The notes under the pieces are model-generated. The model saw only the letters and a program-made list of their open reading frames with translations, did no database searches and was not told the DNA's origin. A stretch of DNA of 36,408 bases from an uncultured Oscillospiraceae bacterium (GTDB taxonomy: Bacteria; Bacillota; Clostridia; Oscillospirales; Oscillospiraceae). Every line of letters begins with the position of its first letter. Within the stretch, counting starts at the first letter, position 1. Location of the stretch: positions 1 to 36,408 of the forward strand of contig CAJUAC010000023.1 of the NCBI GenBank assembly GCA_910583885.1, given 5' to 3'. The position numbers and the translations under genes were made by a program. Shown here in pieces: positions 14,877 to 23,429 of this stretch.

Positions 14877-14898
14877 CGCCTGCATTGGGCGTTTTTTT
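14877..14898 (+). terminator. Weak intrinsic terminator
   Basis: Short stem CGCC (14877-14880) and GGCG (14888-14891) followed by seven T residues. Confidence 0.5.
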
Positions 14899-15082
14899 AT
14901 TGCCCAACCCCTCAGAAGATCATTCGATACTTTCTGCCTATTGGAACTGCTCATGCATGATACGCACATTTTCAGTATCCAAACAGACCGTTGTCGTCCT
15001 TTTCTCCTGGGGCCTCCGCTCCATTTCTCTCCGCGCCCTCCTTTAACTCTCTATTTGGATACTCCTTTTCTGCTGCATATTA

Positions 15083-15112
15083 TTGACATGATTGGTGGGT
15101 ACATGGTATCAT
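15083..15112 (+). promoter_or_regulatory. Promoter of the sensor-kinase operon
   Basis: Perfect TTGACA (15083-15088), 18-bp spacer, TATCAT (15107-15112). Confidence 0.65.
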
Positions 15113-15267
15113 GACACAGATTTTTCTGTTTTTAGCCGCGGAGCGGCGAGAACAATGCGGAACGATGCCAGCACTGTGAAACAGTACTTTCCAGAAAAGC
15201 ACATCTGTGTATGGGAATCCGCTGTAGTAACTATGACCGGGAAGCGGTCAATATGGAGGACAGGCAT

Positions 15268-17862
15268 ATGGATTATTCAGGGGGACTTTTTGAACGGACT
15301 GGGGCGGGCGTTCCGTCCGCCGAGGCCCATGAGCGGCACAGCGGCATACGAAGTGTTCAGAATCTGGAAGCCGTCATCAATGAGGGCCTTCGCGTCGCCC
15401 TGCTGGAGGAGACGCCGGATCAGTCGCTGGAGGTGCTGCTGGAGCACCTGGGAAAAGCGCTGAACGGGGATCGGACCTATATATTCGAGCAGAACGAGTC
15501 CGGCGGCGATGACAACACCTATGAGTGGGCGGCCGACGGGGTGGAACCGGAAAAGGAGAACCTCCAGAACCTCCCGCCGGAGGTGTGCGCCAGCTGGTAC
15601 CGGAATTTCAGTATTGGCAGGCACATCGTCATTGAGAGCCTGGAGGATATCCGGGAGACCGACCCCCTTCAGTATGAGAACCTGGAGCGGCAGGGCATTC
15701 ATTCCCTTGTGGTAGTCCCTCTCTATAACGGCAAAAGGATTATCGGCTTTTACGGTGTGGACAATCCACCTGCGAGGTCTTTGGAATATGCGTCGAATAT
15801 GCTCCAGACCGCGGCATACTTTATCGTATCCTCCCTGAAACGGCGCAACCTGGTCCGGGAGCTTCAAAAGCGGAGCTATAACGTGCTCCACGCCCTCAGT
15901 ATGGACTTCCTTGGCATCTATGAAGTGAACTTCGACGCAGGCGAATGCAAGGTTTACCGCAGCAGCGAACAGGTGGGCGTGGATTGGGCAGCCTATTTTC
16001 AGGACGGCTATGCGGCAGCTATGGAGCGGTATATTTCCGAGTATGTGGTCCCCCGGGATCAGGAGCGGCTTCGTACGATGACGAAGAAAAGCTATGTGCT
16101 TGCCCAGCTAAGGACCAAGAAAAAATTCTCGGTCCGCTACCAGGTAAAAGACTGCTCATCTGGTCTAAAGCACCTGGAGATCCACTTTTCTGCCACGGAG
16201 AGGACCGTGACGGAAAACTGTGCGATTTTTGCACAGCGGGATGTCAATGCCCTTGTGGAGCAGGAGGAGAAGTACAAGCTGGAGGCACGGCAGAGCCTTG
16301 AGGACATTCTGGAAGGGGCCCGGACCGGAATCTGGACAATTGAGCTGGAGGAGGGCTGCCTGCCGAGAATGTACGCGGACCGGACCATGCGGATCCTCCT
16401 AGGGCTACCGGAGGAGATTGGGCCTGAGGAGTGCTACCAGCATTGGTTTGAGCGCATCGAACCGGATTATATGGAGATGGTACAGGAGGCAGTGGGAGAA
16501 ATCCTGGAAACCGGGCGTTCCGAGGTGATCTACCCCTGGAACCACCCGGTGTTGGGGAAGATCTATGTCCGCTGCGGCGGCGTCCCAGACAGGACATTCA
16601 AAAAGCCGGGAGCCTGCCTGAACGGGTACCACCAGGACATCACAGAGACCATGGTGACCAGAAAGAAGCAGGAACAGTCCATCATGGAGCTTCTGGAGCG
16701 GGTGAGGCAGGCAAACTCGGCAAAAAGTGAATTCCTTTCCCACATGTCCCACGATCTCCGCACACCCATCAACGGGATTCTGGGAATGCTGTCCATCCTG
16801 GAAAAAAGCCAGGACGACCCGGAGCGGCAGAGGGAGTGCCGGAAGAAGATCCGTATTTCAACAGAACATCTGCTGTCCCTGGTGAATGATGTGCTTCAGG
16901 TCAGCAAGCTGGAGAGCGGAAGGCCCGCGGCAGTGGAGGAGCCCTTTGACCTCCATGATACATTGGGAGACTGTATTGCGATGCTGTCCCCCCTGGCGGA
17001 GGAGCGGGGGATCCGGCTGGAGCTGGAGGATTCCGGGCTGCGGCATAGTAAAGTCATCGGAAATCCGCTGCATTTAAAACAAATCCTGACAAATGTCATC
17101 GACAATGCACTCCGGTATAACAGGCCCCACGGCGCCGTCTTTGTCCGGGCCGAGGAAACCGCTTTCCAAAACGGGACCGCAAGCTGCCGCTTTGTCATCG
17201 AAGACACTGGAATCGGCATTGGAGAGGATTTCAAGGAGCACATTTTTGAGCCCTTCACACAGGAGCATCAGGGGGCAAGAACCAACTATAACGGTGTTGG
17301 GCTTGGTATGTCCATCGTAAAGAAACTGGTCGATCAGATGAAGGGAACGGTTGAGATAACCAGCCGGATCGGCAAGGGGAGTGTGGTCCAGATCACGCTC
17401 CCGGTTCGAGCCGATGAAGAGGGAAGCGGAGATCTTGCAGACGAGGCTTGGAATATGCCGGACAATATTGCCGGGATGCGCGTGCTTCTGGTAGAGGACA
17501 ACGAGATCAACTGTGAAATCGTAGAGTACATCCTCAAGGACGTGGGCGTGGAGGTCGTGACTGCCAACAACGGAAAAGTTGCCGTGGATGTGTTCTCGGC
17601 GTCTGAACCATGGGCGTTTGACTGCGTGCTCATGGATTTGATGATGCCGGTCATGAGCGGATATGAGGCAACGAGGGTGATTCGCGGCCTGGACCGGAAG
17701 GATGCAGGGGCCGTGCCCATCATCGCACTGTCAGCCAACGCATTTGATGAGGATATTGCACTGGCAAAGGATGCCGGGATGAATGACCATTTGGCAAAGC
17801 CGGTGGACATCCGCAAAATGTTCCAGGTCATGAGCCAGTTGCGGGTTGGGCAGGACCCGTAA
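15268..17862 (+). CDS. Hybrid sensor histidine kinase, GAF-PAS-HisKA-HATPase-REC
   Basis: 864 residues, no membrane helix, so a cytosolic sensor. A GAF-like domain (about 30-190, ending VVPLYNGKRIIGFYGVDNPP) leads. Two PAS-like regions follow (about 205-330 and 345-475, the latter ending NGYHQDITE), then a short coiled coil. HisKA has FLSHMSHDLRTPINGIL with phospho-accepting His near residue 495. HATPase_c has N box NVIDNALRYN (about 610), DTGIGIG and GVGLGMSIV. The C-terminal receiver (about 738-855) has VEDNEIN and phospho-acceptor Asp near 790 in LMDLMMPVMSG. There is no HPt domain. The frame begins 19 codons earlier, but GGAGGA seven bases before the ATG at 15268 sets the start. A second hybrid kinase follows after 51 bp. 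The signal and output partner are unknown. Confidence 0.92.
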   Translation: MDYSGGLFERTGAGVPSAEAHERHSGIRSVQNLEAVINEGLRVALLEETPDQSLEVLLEHLGKALNGDRTYIFEQNESGGDDNTYEWAADGVEPEKENLQNLPPEVCASWYRNFSIGRHIVIESLEDIRETDPLQYENLERQGIHSLVVVPLYNGKRIIGFYGVDNPPARSLEYASNMLQTAAYFIVSSLKRRNLVRELQKRSYNVLHALSMDFLGIYEVNFDAGECKVYRSSEQVGVDWAAYFQDGYAAAMERYISEYVVPRDQERLRTMTKKSYVLAQLRTKKKFSVRYQVKDCSSGLKHLEIHFSATERTVTENCAIFAQRDVNALVEQEEKYKLEARQSLEDILEGARTGIWTIELEEGCLPRMYADRTMRILLGLPEEIGPEECYQHWFERIEPDYMEMVQEAVGEILETGRSEVIYPWNHPVLGKIYVRCGGVPDRTFKKPGACLNGYHQDITETMVTRKKQEQSIMELLERVRQANSAKSEFLSHMSHDLRTPINGILGMLSILEKSQDDPERQRECRKKIRISTEHLLSLVNDVLQVSKLESGRPAAVEEPFDLHDTLGDCIAMLSPLAEERGIRLELEDSGLRHSKVIGNPLHLKQILTNVIDNALRYNRPHGAVFVRAEETAFQNGTASCRFVIEDTGIGIGEDFKEHIFEPFTQEHQGARTNYNGVGLGMSIVKKLVDQMKGTVEITSRIGKGSVVQITLPVRADEEGSGDLADEAWNMPDNIAGMRVLLVEDNEINCEIVEYILKDVGVEVVTANNGKVAVDVFSASEPWAFDCVLMDLMMPVMSGYEATRVIRGLDRKDAGAVPIIALSANAFDEDIALAKDAGMNDHLAKPVDIRKMFQVMSQLRVGQDP

Positions 17863-17913
17863 ACGGACGGCCAGACAAGTTACAATGTTGAAAACTGTGG
17901 AGATGGAAAAAGT

Positions 17914-20490
17914 ATGAAAAACAAGGCTTTGCCGCGTTCTTTCAAAACCAGCATAGCGGTGATTATTTGTTTCACCATTTTCGTGTTTTCCTTTCTTGGA
18001 ATATCCATTCACAATATGAGCGAAAACGCGATTGAGGACATCGGTACCGCTTATATGGCTGGAATGAATGAACAGGTATCTTTACACTTTGAAACAATCA
18101 TTGAACTCCGCCTGACGATGGCGGAGTCCATCGCACATATTGCGGCAGGGGACGGAAATTCCAATTACGGCTCAGAGGAAGAGATCGAATATGGCGCAAG
18201 GGCAAGGCACTTTTTGTGCGCCGCCCTATATTCGCCCGATGGCGAAATTGAAATGATTTATGGTGATCCTGTAAATCTCAATCACCCGGAGCCCTTTTTA
18301 GAGAGCCTGCGGAATGGGGAGCGTAAGACGGCATCCGCCGTTGACGGCAGCGGGGACGGTGTCATTTTGTTCGGCGTCCCCTGTGAATACCCCATGTCCG
18401 GCGGAAGCCGCAGCCTTGCCATAGTTGTAGGGCTTTCTACCCAATATATGGGCGAGGTGCTCTTCCTGGATTCAGACAATTCGTTGAGTCATTCTTTTGT
18501 CATACGGAAGGACGGAAGCTACGTTGTTGGGAACGCGGACGATGCCCACGAAAATTATTTTGACAGGCTTTACCGTACTTTTGAAAGCCAGGGCAAGGAA
18601 ACCACTTCCTACATCGAACAGCTGACGGCGGCAATAAGCGCGAATGAAGAGTATTCCGTTATTCTGAAAAATGGCGAATCGCGCCACCACCTGTATTGCA
18701 CAAGCCTCCCCTACTGCGAGTGGTACCTGGTGACAGACCTTCCCTTTGATGGGCTGGATTATGCGATTGCAGGGATGAGCAGCCGTTGGCTTACCATTGT
18801 TTACGCCGCTTCTTTCGCGGTCATCGCTATGCTCCTCTACATATTCTTCCAATATTTGAGGCTGTTCAGAAACCAAGTATCTGAATTGAAGCGCATGAAT
18901 ACGGAAATGGATATGGCACGGAAAGACGCGGAACGGGCGCGGGAAGAGGCCGAGCAGGCCAATATGGCCAAACAGGACTTCCTTTCCAGCATGAGCCATG
19001 ATATCCGTACCCCTATGAACGCTATCATCGGGATGACGTCCTTGGCCATAGATCATACAACTAATCCGGAGCAGGTCCAGGATTATCTGCGTAAAATTGC
19101 GCTGTCCAGCAAGCATCTGCTGGGGCTTATTAACGACGTATTGGATATCTCTAAGATTGAAAGCGGTAAAATGGCGCTGAATATTGAGCCAATGTCGCTA
19201 AGGGAGGTGATGGACTGCATTGTCAATATTATGCAGCCTCAGGTCAAGGTGAAAAATCAACAGTTCAACGCAGCTGCCTACGAAATCCTTTCGGAAGATG
19301 TATACTGTGACAGCGTGCGGCTGAATCAGGTGTTGATTAACTTACTGGGAAATGCCGTCAAATTTACCCCGGAAAACGGCTCGATTCAAGTAACAGTGTA
19401 CCAGGAGGCAATTCCGGATGCGCCTTCCCGTGTCCGCACCCATTTCCTGGTGAGTGATACGGGAATTGGCATGTCAAAAGAGTATCAAAAGGTAATATTT
19501 GAATCTTTTAGCAGGGAGGACAATACCCGGGTACAGAAAACAGAGGGTTCCGGGCTGGGAATGACGATCACCAAGTATATTGTAGACGCGATGGGCGGCG
19601 CCATTTCTGTCCGCAGCGAACAGGGCCGGGGCAGCAGCTTCCATGTTGTACTTGACTTGGAAAAGGCGGCAGAGCAGGAGATGGATCCGGCGTTCCCGGG
19701 CTGGAATGTACTGGTGGTTGATGGCGATGAGCGGCTATGCACCAATACGGTTCGTATGTTAGAATCCATCGGCATCCGCTCCCAGTGGTGTCTGAGCGCT
19801 GAACAGGCAATAGAACGGATTGCTGACCACCACTATCAGATGATCCTTTTGGGATGGGATCTGCCGGACATGAACGGGATCGAGGCAGCCCGGGCAATCC
19901 GGTTGAACTGTGGGGAAGGCAGCCCGGCAATGCAGCTCGTAGCCTGTGATTGGAGCGGGATAGCAGACGAGGCCAGGGAAGCAGGGATTGCCGGCTTTAT
20001 TTCCAAACCGCTATTTAAGTCCACTTTGTTCGACGCGCTAAACGCATTTGCCGGTATCGGCGTTGAGGCTGGGACAGCTGCCGGTACCGAAAAAGCGGTT
20101 GATCTGGTGCTTCGGGGGAAACATATTTTATTGGCAGAGGACAATGAGCTGAACTGGGAAGTGGCAAGAGAAATGCTCTCTGTCCTCGAAATGGAATTGG
20201 ACTGGGTCGAGAACGGCCAAATCTGTGTCGCGAAATTTGAGGAATCCCCCATTGGGTATTATGACGCGATTCTTATGGATGTGCGAATGCCTATTATGGA
20301 CGGCTATGAAGCGACCACAGCCATCCGGGGGCTGGAACGTGAGGATGCGGATATTCCCATTATCGCAATGACTGCCGACGCGTTTTCAGAAGATATTCAA
20401 AAGTGTTTAGAGTGCGGTATGCATGACCATTTGGCTAAACCAATTGATGTCCAGGCCGTTGCCTACAAGTTAAAAAAATATCTAAAATGA
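17914..20490 (+). CDS. Membrane hybrid sensor kinase with two receivers, the first a pseudo-receiver
   Basis: 858 residues. Membrane helices at about 12-31 and 290-311 enclose an extracytoplasmic sensor domain, probably Cache-like (SYVVGN, CEWYLVTDLP). A coiled coil leads to HisKA with FLSSMSHDIRTPMNAII (His near 362), then HATPase_c with NLLGNAVKF, DTGIGM and GSGLGMTI. Two receivers follow. The first (about 593-705) reads ILLGWDLPDMNGIEAAR, with Gly647 where the phospho-acceptor Asp should be, so it cannot be phosphorylated in the usual way. The second (about 735-855) is intact, LLAEDNELN and ILMDVRMPIMDGYEA, Asp near 789. No HPt domain or DNA-binding output is present. It lies 51 bp behind the first kinase, in the same operon; GGAGATGG precedes the ATG. 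Confidence 0.92.
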   Translation: MKNKALPRSFKTSIAVIICFTIFVFSFLGISIHNMSENAIEDIGTAYMAGMNEQVSLHFETIIELRLTMAESIAHIAAGDGNSNYGSEEEIEYGARARHFLCAALYSPDGEIEMIYGDPVNLNHPEPFLESLRNGERKTASAVDGSGDGVILFGVPCEYPMSGGSRSLAIVVGLSTQYMGEVLFLDSDNSLSHSFVIRKDGSYVVGNADDAHENYFDRLYRTFESQGKETTSYIEQLTAAISANEEYSVILKNGESRHHLYCTSLPYCEWYLVTDLPFDGLDYAIAGMSSRWLTIVYAASFAVIAMLLYIFFQYLRLFRNQVSELKRMNTEMDMARKDAERAREEAEQANMAKQDFLSSMSHDIRTPMNAIIGMTSLAIDHTTNPEQVQDYLRKIALSSKHLLGLINDVLDISKIESGKMALNIEPMSLREVMDCIVNIMQPQVKVKNQQFNAAAYEILSEDVYCDSVRLNQVLINLLGNAVKFTPENGSIQVTVYQEAIPDAPSRVRTHFLVSDTGIGMSKEYQKVIFESFSREDNTRVQKTEGSGLGMTITKYIVDAMGGAISVRSEQGRGSSFHVVLDLEKAAEQEMDPAFPGWNVLVVDGDERLCTNTVRMLESIGIRSQWCLSAEQAIERIADHHYQMILLGWDLPDMNGIEAARAIRLNCGEGSPAMQLVACDWSGIADEAREAGIAGFISKPLFKSTLFDALNAFAGIGVEAGTAAGTEKAVDLVLRGKHILLAEDNELNWEVAREMLSVLEMELDWVENGQICVAKFEESPIGYYDAILMDVRMPIMDGYEATTAIRGLEREDADIPIIAMTADAFSEDIQKCLECGMHDHLAKPIDVQAVAYKLKKYLK

Positions 20491-20512
20491 GACGCGAAAA
20501 GCGGAACAGATC

Positions 20513-20544
20513 AGCAATGCGCCGGTAAATACCGGCGCATTGCT
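20513..20544 (+). terminator. Stem-loop ending the kinase operon
   Basis: Perfect 14-bp stem (20513-20526 and 20531-20544) with an AAAT loop, 22 bp after the stop. The T tract is poor. A second, C/G-run hairpin with near-complementary arms follows at 20553-20582. Confidence 0.6.
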
Positions 20545-20666
20545 TCAGCGTGTCACCCCCCCTAGCCAGTGGCGAGGGGGGTGGTATAATGAAAAAGAGG
20601 CGACATTTGAACAATACAACTTTTCTGCCCGGCTCAAATGCTGAAAATGGACTTTTTCGACAAGCT

Positions 20667-20698
20667 GAGGCGCGGCCCTGCATCGTGGGCCGCGCCTC
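20667..20698 (-). terminator. Stem-loop after cinA
   Basis: Perfect 12-bp GC-rich stem (20667-20678 and 20687-20698) with an eight-base loop, just downstream of the cinA stop. No clear T run follows on the minus strand. Confidence 0.55.
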
Positions 20699-20721
20699 TC
20701 TTGCGTATCACAAGGGCCTGC

Positions 20722-21972
20722 TCACAGGGGGAGGCCCAGCAGTGTCCGCCGGATGAAATCAAATGCATTGTGCGCCGCAGCGGTGCGCACGCGGCTGCGA
20801 CCCCTCCCCCGGCCGCAGGAGAACAGCTTACAGCAAGTACCTGCCTGTGTGGCCAGGGCGATATAGACCGTGCCCACCTCATTGCCCCAATCGTCCTTGT
20901 CCGGCCCAGCCACACCGGTAACGGACACTGCCAGATCACTGCCGCAGGCCTTGCGGCAGCCCTCCGCCATCGCCCGCGCCACAGGCTCGGAGACCGCGCC
21001 GTACTGCTCCAGCAGAGCCTCCGGCACGCCGAGGACACCGGATTTGACGCCGTTGGTATAGCTGACCACGCCGCCGCGGAACACATTGGACGCACCGGGC
21101 AGGTCGGTCATGCGCTTGGCGATGAGCCCGCCGGTGCAGCTCTCGGCAGCGGAGAGGGTCAGACCACGCTCCCGGAGAAGGGTGGATACGACAGCCTCCA
21201 GGCTGTCTACATCCACACCATAGACCACATCCCCCAGGATGCCCTTCACCTGCTCCACCAGGGGGCGGAGCATATCTTCTGCCTCCTCACGGGTCGCCGC
21301 CTTAGCGGTGGCCCGGACCATGCACTCGTTGGTCTTGGCGTAGGGGGCCAGGGTGGGGTTCGTCAGCTGGGTCATCGGCTCCCGCAGAGCCTCCTCTACC
21401 GCGCTCTCCCCCATCCCGAAAATCCGGATCTCGTGGCTGACGATCACTCCGTCTGTAAGCTGTGCCAAATAGGGTACCGCCTGGTGCTCAAACATGTACT
21501 GGCACTCAAAGGGCGGGCCGGGAAGCATCAGCACATGGACGCCTCCCTCCTGGAAAGCGCAGCCCGGGGCGGTACCGACCGGGTTGCTGAAGACCGTACA
21601 TCCCACAGGCAGCATGGCCTGCTGGGTATTGTTTTCCGGCATAGCCTTGCCCATCTTCGTCTCAAACCAGCTGCGGATGTCATCCAAGATATCCTGGTGC
21701 ATCTCCATCTCCCGCCCAAAGGCCCGGCAGATGGTCTGCTTGGTGAGATCGTCATAGGTGGGGCCTAGGCCGCCGGTAGTGATGATGATGTCCGCCCGCT
21801 TCCGGGCAGTCTCCAGGGCCTCTGCCAGGCGCTGGGGGTTGTCGCCCACTACAATGTGGTGGTGGACGGTGATACCCAAGGTGCTGAGCCCTTCTGAGAC
21901 CATCTGTGCATCTGTGTTGGCGACGTTGCCGAGCAGCAGCTCTGTCCCCACGGCAATCAGTTCTGCAATCAT
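20722..21972 (-). CDS. cinA: CinA-family nicotinamide-nucleotide amidase / ADP-ribose pyrophosphatase-type protein
   Basis: 416 residues, the usual full length. The N-terminal molybdopterin-binding-like (COG1058) domain (1-170) begins MIAELIAVGTELLLGNVANT and has IIITTGGLGPTYDDLTK (about 62-78). A linker domain (about 175-250) follows. The C-terminal amidase domain (about 258-416) has LSAAESCTGGLIAKRMTDLP with the catalytic Ser, VSYTNGVKSGVLGV and VTGVAGPDKD. CinA removes ammonia from NMN in pyridine-nucleotide salvage; the COG1058 part acts on ADP-ribose in some species. The frame is open upstream, but the ATG at 21972 has AAGGAGG upstream and begins the conserved domain. It is the last gene of the run on this strand. 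A hairpin repeat separates it from the hypothetical gene before it, so it may or may not share the B12 transcript. Confidence 0.94.
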   Translation of the reverse strand: MIAELIAVGTELLLGNVANTDAQMVSEGLSTLGITVHHHIVVGDNPQRLAEALETARKRADIIITTGGLGPTYDDLTKQTICRAFGREMEMHQDILDDIRSWFETKMGKAMPENNTQQAMLPVGCTVFSNPVGTAPGCAFQEGGVHVLMLPGPPFECQYMFEHQAVPYLAQLTDGVIVSHEIRIFGMGESAVEEALREPMTQLTNPTLAPYAKTNECMVRATAKAATREEAEDMLRPLVEQVKGILGDVVYGVDVDSLEAVVSTLLRERGLTLSAAESCTGGLIAKRMTDLPGASNVFRGGVVSYTNGVKSGVLGVPEALLEQYGAVSEPVARAMAEGCRKACGSDLAVSVTGVAGPDKDDWGNEVGTVYIALATQAGTCCKLFSCGRGRGRSRVRTAAAHNAFDFIRRTLLGLPL

Positions 21973-21995
21973 ACTTCCACATGCCTCCTTTTTCT

Positions 21996-22036
21996 CCTCT
22001 TTTCTTTTGGAAAAAGAAAAGAGGCAAAAGAAAACC
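21996..22036. repeat. Poly-purine/pyrimidine hairpin repeat, copy 1
   Basis: 13-bp arms CCTCTTTTCTTTT (21996-22008) and AAAAGAAAAGAGG (22012-22024), followed by CAAAAGAAAACC (22025-22036). The same layout, with an identical 12-base tail, occurs at 26832-26871. It lies between two genes of the same strand. Confidence 0.6.
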
Positions 22037-22046
22037 AATTCGCCGC

Positions 22047-22580
22047 CTACTGCGGGGCAGAAAATTGCAGGTCCCTGGGCAGGCAGTCGATCCCATCCAG
22101 GATGTAGAGATCCAAAATATAGCCCGATTCCAAGCTGTCCCGGCACACCTGCGGGGCGTCGGCAAAGAGATAGCCCTCTACCGCGCCGTTGCGGTTGTCG
22201 CCATAGACCGCAACCTCACACCGGGATGGATCCCCGCTGTGCCAGCTCCCTGCGCAGGCCAGCCCCTCCCTGCCAAAGGTATTCATGCCCATCTGCCGCC
22301 AGCGCATACCAAATAGGCGGCGCTCAAACAACATGATGTACCTGCCGTCTGACGGTTCATACTGCCCATCCTGGTAGAGTACCGCCTTGACCCTGCCAGT
22401 CTGGGCAACTTTCAGCACGTCCACATCGCGGCTAAACTTTGCCTCCAGGTACTGGGCAATGGCCTCCTCGCTGGGACCGCAGGTGTTGGGGCCAAAGCAG
22501 CTGGTGTGGATAGACCACGCCGCATATAAAGCCACCGCTGCGGTAAGGAGTATTGGCCAGCACTTTCGCGGCCTCCGCAT
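22047..22580 (-). CDS. Hypothetical membrane-anchored protein
   Basis: 177 residues from the ATG at 22580; an in-frame start at 22640 would add 20 residues. An N-terminal hydrophobic helix (about 8-24, CWPILLTAAVALYAAWS) follows basic residues, giving a signal anchor. The remainder is an extracytoplasmic alpha/beta domain. It has an AIAQYLEAKFSRDVDVLKVAQTG segment and a MLFERRLFGMRWRQMGMNTF segment, plus several cysteines. I do not recognise the family beyond a general resemblance to small clostridial membrane proteins that begin with a YLExK helix. It lies 56 bp after cbiK on the same strand. The RBS before the ATG is poor (GGGGGTG), so the start is uncertain. No B12-related function should be inferred from position alone. 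Confidence 0.6.
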   Translation of the reverse strand: MRRPRKCWPILLTAAVALYAAWSIHTSCFGPNTCGPSEEAIAQYLEAKFSRDVDVLKVAQTGRVKAVLYQDGQYEPSDGRYIMLFERRLFGMRWRQMGMNTFGREGLACAGSWHSGDPSRCEVAVYGDNRNGAVEGYLFADAPQVCRDSLESGYILDLYILDGIDCLPRDLQFSAPQ

Positions 22581-22636
22581 AGTCACACCCCCGTCCTCTG
22601 CACGGTTACACGGCCAGTATACCACAAAGGAGGCTG

Positions 22637-23410
22637 TCAATCAACGGCCTGTTCCATGTGGAGCAATTGCAGCAGCCGTTCCCGGTACATCTCCTGCACC
22701 CAGGGCAGCTCCCCCAGCCCGGTAAAGACACAGGAGGCCGTATGCCCGGCCTGCTCCAGGCGGGGCTTCCACTCCTCCGCCATATCCGCCCGGGCGTGGT
22801 CCCCAGCTACCAGCATCAATGGGACAAGCCGGATATGGCGGGGCCCGCCCGGCTCCAGCTGCCGCAGGATGTCCTCCAGGCCCGGCCAGCCCTCCACAGT
22901 GCCCACCAGCAGATCCTCCCTACCCTCCAGGCGCAGGGCCGTCTGTAGGGCAGGGTACACCGCATTGGCAAAATGCTCTGTGCCGTGGCCCATCAGGACC
23001 ACCGCCTGCCCCGCCTCTGGCGGGTAGGCCGCCGACAGGCGGCGGGCAAAGCGCCGGATGTCCTCCGTACCCGCCAGCAGCGGGCGACCCAGGGCCAAGC
23101 TCTGAAAGGCAGGCGCTGCCGCATCTGCCTCTGCCTTCAATTTATCGTATTCGTAGCCGTAGAGCAAGTGGGTGGGCTGCACCACCACCCGCCCCACCCC
23201 AGCCTCCCGCAGGCTATCCAGCGCCTGGGCCAGGCTGGGGATTTCCTCCCCCCGCCCGGCCAGGATGCGGCAGATGGTGGGGCTGGTGAAGGCCCGGCGG
23301 CAGAGATAGCCAGGCGCCGCCTGCTCCAGCGTCTCCTCCACCGCCGTGATGGCGGCGCGGGCCTCCGGCACGCTGGTGCCGAAGCTGACAATGACAAGGG
23401 CCTGCCCCAT
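22637..23410 (-). CDS. cbiK: Anaerobic sirohydrochlorin cobaltochelatase
   Basis: 257 residues. CbiK inserts Co(II) into sirohydrochlorin, the committing step of the anaerobic B12 pathway, in the cytosol. It begins ALVIVSFGTSVPEARAA, with ITAVEETLEQA following. The TSPTICRIL segment and VVVQPTHLLYGYEYDKL lie in the N-terminal half. The metal-binding histidines are expected in LMGHGTEHFAN (about 148-158) and LMLVAGDHARADM (about 205-217), both present. These are features of CbiK/HemH-like class II chelatases, distinct from CbiX. Length (about 260) is typical. The start ATG at 23410 lies 19 bp after the hemB stop and begins the conserved domain; its RBS (GAGGG) is modest. The neighbours supply its substrate. 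Confidence 0.93.
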   Translation of the reverse strand: MGQALVIVSFGTSVPEARAAITAVEETLEQAAPGYLCRRAFTSPTICRILAGRGEEIPSLAQALDSLREAGVGRVVVQPTHLLYGYEYDKLKAEADAAAPAFQSLALGRPLLAGTEDIRRFARRLSAAYPPEAGQAVVLMGHGTEHFANAVYPALQTALRLEGREDLLVGTVEGWPGLEDILRQLEPGGPRHIRLVPLMLVAGDHARADMAEEWKPRLEQAGHTASCVFTGLGELPWVQEMYRERLLQLLHMEQAVD

Positions 23411-23429
23411 CTCGCCCTCGCCCCGGCGG

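Larger units (their letters stand above)
14729..15267. other. Intergenic region before the sensor-kinase pair
   Basis: 539 bp. It holds the inverted repeat at 14752-14797, the weak terminator at 14877-14898, the kinase promoter at 15083-15112 and a leader of about 150 bases. The leader has two small perfect hairpins, GCCGC/GCGGC (15135-15147) and ACTGT/ACAGT (15173-15185). I do not recognise a riboswitch in the leader, and no frame has an RBS. Confidence 0.5.

Noticed and set aside
14837..15046. A 69-codon frame upstream of the kinases
   Set aside because: No RBS, it contains the terminator-like hairpin and T run, and it has no recognisable protein features.
15113..15267. c-di-GMP or other riboswitch in the kinase leader
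   Set aside because: Two small hairpins are present, but I could not match the conserved core of any riboswitch class.
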